In this document: one piece after another, positions 58,727 to 64,000 of the stretch | How the letters are laid out: every line of letters starts with the position of its first letter | Numbering within the stretch: position 1 is the stretch's first letter | Assembly (NCBI GenBank): GCA_039000515.1 | Contig: JBCFYV010009882.1 | Span: 52,565,846 to 52,629,845, forward strand | DNA: 64,000 nt | Reading direction: 5' to 3' | From: Timema cristinae | Taxonomy: Eukaryota > Arthropoda > Insecta > Phasmatodea > Timematidae | Translations under genes and position numbers: made by a program | The notes under the pieces: generated by a model | What the model saw: only the letters and a program-made list of their open reading frames with translations | What the model was told of the DNA's origin: nothing | The model's database searches: none

Positions 58727-60150
58727 GTGAGTTTCCTTAATACTAATTACTATAACCTAATATAACTAACTTAAATCTAAATAAAACTAAGCAGTTTACT
58801 GCATTTATACTCGGGGATATCACAAGTTTTCCTGGTTGACCTACACAGTGATTTTATAGATAGTTTGTGCTGCTATAAGCTGAACTGGTTGTCTGCTAGG
58901 CAGCCAACTTTCAGGCCAATTGATACTCTGGTCGTCCTCTGGTGCTGACCTAGGATTACACTTGTTGTCAAGTGTTTCAAGACATTGGACCTCCTTAGAA
59001 GATCCAGTCATCCTTCGCATGCTTGTCTCAATATTGGTATGATTTTGCCTGTCGGCATATAGAGGCCAGGCTCCAGTTGTCAGAGTCATTGGTGTCTCTG
59101 GAATTGCGGACTCCAACCCCTGTCCTTACAGTCTACGTGTTGTTGGTCCTCTCACTAACTGTCCTCGCCCGTGTTGTTGTCCTCGTCTTCCCTAAGTCTC
59201 TTCTTTTGTACTGTCTTTATCTTTCTTCTTTTAGTCTGTCAATGTCCTTGAGTGAGATTTTCGCTATGACCTCGTCAAGGAGTTTTCATAGGACGCCCTC
59301 ACATAGGATGTCATAGATAAGGCACCCCTGAAATTGATGGTTCCTCAGATGTTGGGTGCTACCACAATTACAAACAACATGCTCAGCTTTTGCCTTCTCT
59401 CTACAGTCAAAATTTCTCGTTTATTTCAATCCGCGGTTATGAAGGAGTGTTTTGGACGACCCATGTCCTGTTATGTAGTGCACCAGCCCCTGGGTAGGTT
59501 GCAGGTGTTTGATCCTTCTCTACACTCAGAAACATGTAGAAGGCCCACCTACCATGTTTGATCCTTACCCAGTTGTTTTGCCACTCTTGGTTCTTTGTAT
59601 CCCCGCTGATGTCATCACTTCAAACCTGATCAGAGTTTTCTACTTGGTGGGAGTCCCAGTTCTTCAGCCAGTACATTGTGCCTCTCCGTCTTACCTCCAG
59701 ATCCAGTGGAACTATACCCAGTGTGACATTTAGTGTGTCTGGGGATACCGTCAAATATACTCTGGAGAGCTTCAGAAGTAAACCACTCTGAAGTCTCCTT
59801 AACATTTTTGATGGTATGACGTTCTTCAAACGGTGTGCCCACATGCTCTCTCTGTAGTCCACAATGGAAACAAGTAAAGATTCGTGATACCTCTTGATGG
59901 TATGAATAGGGAGATTAAACCTTCTCTACCCTCTGCTGATTATCTTATTCATCACACACCTTGCTTTGTTACATACCTGTTCTTTCGGGAAGGGTCTTAA
60001 GATATGAAAAGTGTTGGAGAGTATGGAGGTTAAAAATAGTTTCTCTACATATAGGATGTTCCATTTGTTCACCCGCTGGTGATCCGATACTGCGTGTGTC
60101 TTCTTTCCATCGTGTTTTTAACAGGGTATTGGGGAGTTCATTCTCCTGTT
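58727..60150 (-). mobile_element. 5'-truncated LINE, copy 2
   Basis: Same family and strand as 24753-26164: shared 3' UTR (AACTAACTTAA-CTAAA runs at the left), then HYITGHGSSKT, DCREKAKAEHVVCNC, and further upstream RLQSGLLLKLSRVYLTVSPD and VTLGIVPLDLEVRRRG, the region after the RT domain. More upstream sequence survives than in copy 1, but with more stops. The exact ends were not determined. Confidence 0.8.
59320..59862 (-). pseudogene. LINE ORF2 fragment (copy 2)
   Basis: Minus strand: YRESMWAHRLKNVIPSKMLR, LLLKLSRVYLTVSPDTLNV, LDLEVRRRGTMYWL, a frameshifted spacer, then HYITGHGSSKT and the knuckle region with C-x12-C in place of the tidy C-x-C of copy 1. Non-functional. Confidence 0.78.
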
Positions 60151-62031
60151 CTGGACTGTGTTGTATGTTGTCTTTTATTTTAGAGGAATACTTGTGTATT
60201 GGGGAATTTGAGTATAAATATATTTTAAATAACAAACACAAACTCTGCTTTTTACTTTATCTCAACACCTCAGAGTGAAAGTATTGTGATTGTCAATAAA
60301 ATCAAACTCAAGATTTTTATAAATTTTGACATTTCATGACCCACTGAAACAAAAAAATGTTGTTTTCACAATGCCGTCTATCTGTACCTTGGGCTAGAGC
60401 TGAAGTTATTTCACCAATGAGGCTAAAACTTTGTATCTGAGGTTTTCCTAGGGTATCAAACCCTAAACTTACAGGAAGTTTACTGAAGTGCGAAAAGAGA
60501 AAAACTCAATTTTCTCAAAATTCCTTACAGTGATTATAATTAAATTTTATATCTAGATCTAGCTCATCATTACAAATAAGATGGCAACTGTCAATTTTTC
60601 ATAAAAATGACTTTGAAAGAACTTCACATGAAGGAAATTTTCCGATTTCTTTGCAAATATTTGAGAGACGAAACAACTTATCATTTTAAAATTGTAATAA
60701 TATTAAAGATAAACATATCTTATTTGAAATATATTTCCGAACTATAAGAAAATATATATATATACTTTTTAATTCGGTTCTTTGAAAATGAATTTGATTC
60801 TTATGCTCTCTGTTTTCTCTTTTCTCAATTTTTCTGTAACAGTGTTTTTAGTTCCTAATGCCATAGATTAGGTAAGTAACAGTGTATATCACTTAATTTA
60901 TAGTGTTTTACAACAATGTATAGACCTATTATTTCAATCCACAAATCTTGTAAATTTTTACTTAATGTCTCTTTTAAGATAAAAGTGTAAGTCTGTGTGG
61001 TGCCCTGTACCATTTATTTACTATGTCTCATTGTAATCCCTAAAAAATTGTTAGTATTTTAAAACTCTTAAAATTAATTGTAAATATTGTTGTTAAATTA
61101 TCTATATTTTAAGTTGTACCACAGGAGATGGACTAAATGTGTTCTGAAACAATTGACAAAGTATATAATTGGTATCTTTCGATCAGAAATCAATGTCAAC
61201 TCAATCCACCTGCATTAAATTACCCATAATACCTCACATCTCAAACTCTAAATGTATTATTTTATGCACCACGCCTATTGTTCCATCTAGAACATAATTG
61301 CCCTATATATACTGATGAATGGCTTGTGGCTGAGGAGTTATTCAACTGCTTATAACCCAACTTATATGGTAAATACCACTAAGTATAAGGTCCTGAATTT
61401 GTATTCTGGATCTGGCCATTTTATTTTAAATGGCCTAACCCTATACAAAGAATAAAATACACTTTTAAAATAGTTTATGATATTTTTATATACACTTTTT
61501 TAGTGTTTTTCAGCTTTCTGCAAAACCATATTTCTTACATTTTTTTTTGTGCTCAAATTATTAGAAACTACAAATAGACACATTATTCTCACAGTTCTAG
61601 TATAAAATATTATAAATTATGTTTTCTTAAAGGGTTAAGTAGGTCTATATGCCTCACGCTATTTAAATCAATAAGTTATGGCACTCCCTTTTAGTAAAAT
61701 CTATATCCTGTCAAATATAACAGATAACTTACACATATTTCTTAATTGTTCCATAAAACATACAGTACATGTTTTATGAGACATACAGACTTTATCTAAT
61801 AGTAATATAGTGAGAAGTAAAACTCAAATTTAGATTTCGATAAATGTGCTTTCAGTATTTTCATAGGTTCAATTTTTGATTAGAACAAGGGATAGAAAAA
61901 CCTTTATAGAATTATTTATTTTAATATGAAATATTTGAATAAAATGGTAAAATGATTCATTCTCTACTTGAAAATGCTTAATATATTTTAGGCATAGTTG
62001 TGATATAACAATTTTGATGTTTATCTTTCAG

Positions 62032-62168
62032 ATGCAGATAGGGCTCGCAAACATGGTATGGAAGAATTCATATCTGCTGATCCATGTAAATTTGATCATG
62101 CATCTTTGTTTAAAATGCTACAAACTCTCACTTTGGATTACAGACTAAGTGATCCATATTGTTCATTG
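62032..62168 (+). CDS. Cadps: Cadps exon (after the PH domain)
   Basis: 137-nt exon; acceptor ATCTTTCAG, donor GTGAGT. It encodes [40 protein letters not shown] and DPYCSL, ending in phase 0. The family continues with GWFSPGQVFVLDEY; no sequence for that follows before 64000, so the next exon lies outside the window. Confidence 0.96.
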
Positions 62169-62536
62169 GTGAGTAACATTCTTTGTTTACACATATGGAA
62201 ATATTTCCTCGTTCTTAATATATCTAGTACAAGTTTATTTAACACCATTTTTATGATGTCTTCTTATTAGAATATAAACTCGCCAAAAACAAATTCTAAA
62301 TACTATGAAATGTATTGTAATTTATGACAAATTAATTTGATCACAATGACATTGACATTTCAAACAAATTACCAAAATTATTTTATTGTATATACCTTAC
62401 TTAAATATATTCTGCTAGCAGGGGAAATATTTGTTCTTATATAGAATAAATTTTTAAGCTATGAACAGCATTCATTAATTTAATTACTATCGAAACTTGA
62501 TATCAGGAGACAGGAAATTTTATTTTTATTTTTTAG

Positions 62537-62600
62537 CTCCACATCTTACTACCCTTTTGGGTTATACGCTTGATACGGGAATTGAACCTAGGACTATATT
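62537..62600 (-). repeat. SINE tail fragment
   Basis: Minus strand: AGCGTATAACCCAAAAGGGT and AGTAAGATGTGGAGCTAAAA, the shared SINE tail, joined directly to a B-box-like GGTTCAATTCCCG. Confidence 0.65.
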
Positions 62601-63107
62601 TAAATTAATTAATTAATATCTAGTGTCAGACTTTCATATAAACTAAGAAATGATGCAAATAACCTGAACTGGTAGTATGATGCCGTGGTTAAATAAAACC
62701 TTAGTTATTAAATCGTTTTATTAAGTATTTGTTTAAATCTAATAGAGTATTCCTTTTGAATATAGCTTGTTTTTGTGTATTTAATGTAAGATCTTTATAA
62801 AATCCCCTTAAATTTTGAATTCAAGTTTACAAACTTTTTAGATGTCAAATTTAATTTGGAAGTCAATAGGGTACACAACCCTATCAAGTATTGCCCATCC
62901 ACTAAATATACATTTTCACAACACTTAAATGAATTAATAAATCTAACAAAATTGGTAGATTGGTGTTTGGCAAGACATGATAAAAATGATTAATATTTCA
63001 TTAGTAATTTACTTGCATCTAAAAATATATGAGTTTATTATTTTATATTATAGGTATCTTTATTTATAGAACAAATTTTCTTTATTATGTTGTTGTGTTT
63101 TTTAAGT

Positions 63108-63379
63108 ACTGCGTCTTACTACCAGTTTGGGTTATACGCTTTTAAACTAACTACGCTAATGTTTTTAGGGATTAGAAAGGCTATATCTGGAGGAAGTGTT
63201 CCCGCATATGCATAGAGGGAGAGTATGAAACCATTTTAGAAAAACTACTTAGTACCTACCATTAACCGAGATTCAAACTACATAGTACTCCCGACTGATA
63301 TTCTAACCTCAATCTCCCCGTCATTAGCATTCTAGTCTACCCCGAGAGTTGCGCCTTAGACCATGCTGCCACCGAAGCA
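63108..63379 (-). repeat. SINE family B, near full length
   Basis: Minus strand: head GGTGGCAGCATGGTCTAAGG, degraded B box (GTTTGAATCTCGG), body GTTTCATACTCTCCC, tail AGCGTATAACCCAAACTGG then TAGTAAGACGCAGTAC. Confidence 0.85.
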
Positions 63380-63537
63380 TATACGCTATTAATACTAAAC
63401 AATTTGCTTCCCTTCATAAATAAAAATACGAAATTGCGGGAACCACATGGTGCTAATTTTAGAAAATATAAATAATAAATATACTTTTGCAACTAAGATT
63501 TTATTAAATCTCTTTAGAGAGGCAAAATTGAGACTTT

Positions 63538-63693
63538 CAAGATACAGATAGTAAGAAAAATGAAACTACATCTGTAGACAATGAGAAAGAGGACCACGCT
63601 ACTTTTGTCAAACTTGATAATGAATCTATTCTACCTCAGTTTGATCAGCTTTCTAAAAGTGAAGATCATGAAGACGTAAGCCAATTTTCTTTT
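63538..63693 (+). other. Unidentified acidic open stretch ending near a splice-donor-like site
   Basis: The frame GAT ACA GAT AGT reads DTDSKKNETTSVDNEKEDHA, TFVKLDNESILPQFDQLSKS and EDHED, then GTAAGC, a consensus donor, at 63677. An in-frame TGA lies just upstream and no strong acceptor precedes it. The phase does not fit the Cadps exon ending at 62168. It could be an exon of a nested gene, a retrocopy fragment, or chance. Confidence 0.3.
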
Positions 63694-64000
63694 TAAATAA
63701 ATAAATCACAACTTATTACAATTTCTGAGTGCTTCTGTGATTTTATTATGAAAAGGAGAACTAGTCTGTTAAAGACAATTGAATCTAAATTACCTTGAGA
63801 TGAGAGTAGAGGTACATTGTCACAATATTGGTTTGAAAGATATCCTCTAAACTGTGAAAGAATGTATTGCAGTTAGATTTATTTTCTTCCATATAGAGAA
63901 ACTTTATATGGATGTTGTTACATCTTGTTGCATCCAATCAATCATCAGAAATGCAATTCTAATCAAGACAATGGGCTTAAATTCAGGTGTGAATTAAAAC

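Larger units (their letters stand above)
58393..62031 (+). other. Cadps intron 8
   Basis: About 3.6 kb, containing LINE copy 2 (58727-60150). The rest (58393-58726 and 60240-62031) is AT-rich with no recognisable gene; 60340-60560 looks like part of an unnamed dispersed repeat. Confidence 0.7.
1244..62168 (+). other. Cadps: Cadps (CAPS) gene, nine internal exons
   Basis: Nine exons at 1244-1413, 3967-4060, 7388-7509, 11516-11660, 21940-22046, 35137-35312, 36922-36942, 58204-58392 and 62032-62168 join in phase into 387 residues. All introns are GT-AG. CAPS binds PI(4,5)P2 and syntaxin/SNAREs and primes dense-core vesicles for calcium-triggered release of peptides and amines; the family protein is about 1,300 residues, so roughly the middle third is here. 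The N-terminal part and the Munc13-homology and C-terminal domains lie outside. Introns range from 1.6 to 21 kb. No stop codon or frameshift interrupts the exons, so the gene looks functional. Identification rests on family sequence remembered, for example [34 protein letters not shown] and [11 protein letters not shown]. Confidence 0.97.
62169..64000 (+). other. Start of Cadps intron 9
   Basis: Begins with donor GTGAGT; the acceptor is beyond the window. Holds a SINE tail (62537-62600), the SINE at 63108-63379 and an unexplained acidic open stretch (63538-63693). The rest is AT-rich and featureless. Confidence 0.75.

Noticed and set aside
63538..63676. Next Cadps exon
   Set aside because: The exon ending at 62168 is phase 0, the open stretch requires another phase, and its sequence lacks the expected GWFSPGQVFVLDEY.

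Overview
This is AT-rich animal nuclear DNA and almost all of it is intron. One host gene is visible, on the plus strand: nine exons of CAPS (calcium-dependent secretion activator, Cadps), the priming factor for dense-core-vesicle exocytosis. The exons lie between 1244 and 62168, splice together in phase without a break (1,161 nt, 387 residues) and encode the stretch from just before the C2 domain, through the C2 and PH domains, to the start of the region leading into the Munc13-homology domain. The gene runs off both ends of the window. The protein reads most like an insect CAPS (for example the run EPASANLM between PH strands and KPTPPITP after the PH domain). TAGGCCTA-rich intron sequence and the mix of mobile elements fit an insect, perhaps a hemipteran; the species is a guess. 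The introns hold the rest. Layout: intron before exon 1 (fold-back element, 346-1064); intron 1 (tRNA-type SINE plus a TAA array); intron 2 (possible inverted-repeat element); intron 3 (1.7-kb insertion of unknown class with a 72-bp tandem array, bounded by an 11-bp direct repeat); intron 4 (Tc1 element with DD34E, then a nearly intact 3.8-kb hAT element with its 8-bp target duplication); intron 5 (microsatellite-MITE-LINE nest, a long ~130-bp degenerate array, a LINE reverse transcriptase fragment broken by a SINE and by an LTR-like insert); intron 6 (361-bp MITE at TTAA, inverted SINE pair); intron 7, 21 kb (SINEs, gutted Gypsy element, two long degenerate arrays, two LTR-like copies carrying heat-shock elements, a FLYWCH/Mutator-like element, 40/55-bp minisatellite, hAT-like MITE); intron 8 (second copy of the intron 5 LINE); start of intron 9 (SINE). 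No rRNA, CRISPR array or convincing tRNA gene was seen. The main result for the host gene is a 21-nt microexon (36922-36942) of symmetric phase in the PH domain, between introns of 1.6 and 21 kb, which could be skipped without shifting the frame. The most interesting mobile DNA is a pair of diverged LTR-like repeats (45730-46565 and 55851-56601, both minus strand) that keep the same promoter layout: two perfect three-unit heat-shock elements, a TATATA box and an initiator 30 bp downstream. All calls come from reading the sequence; nothing was searched or computed by software.
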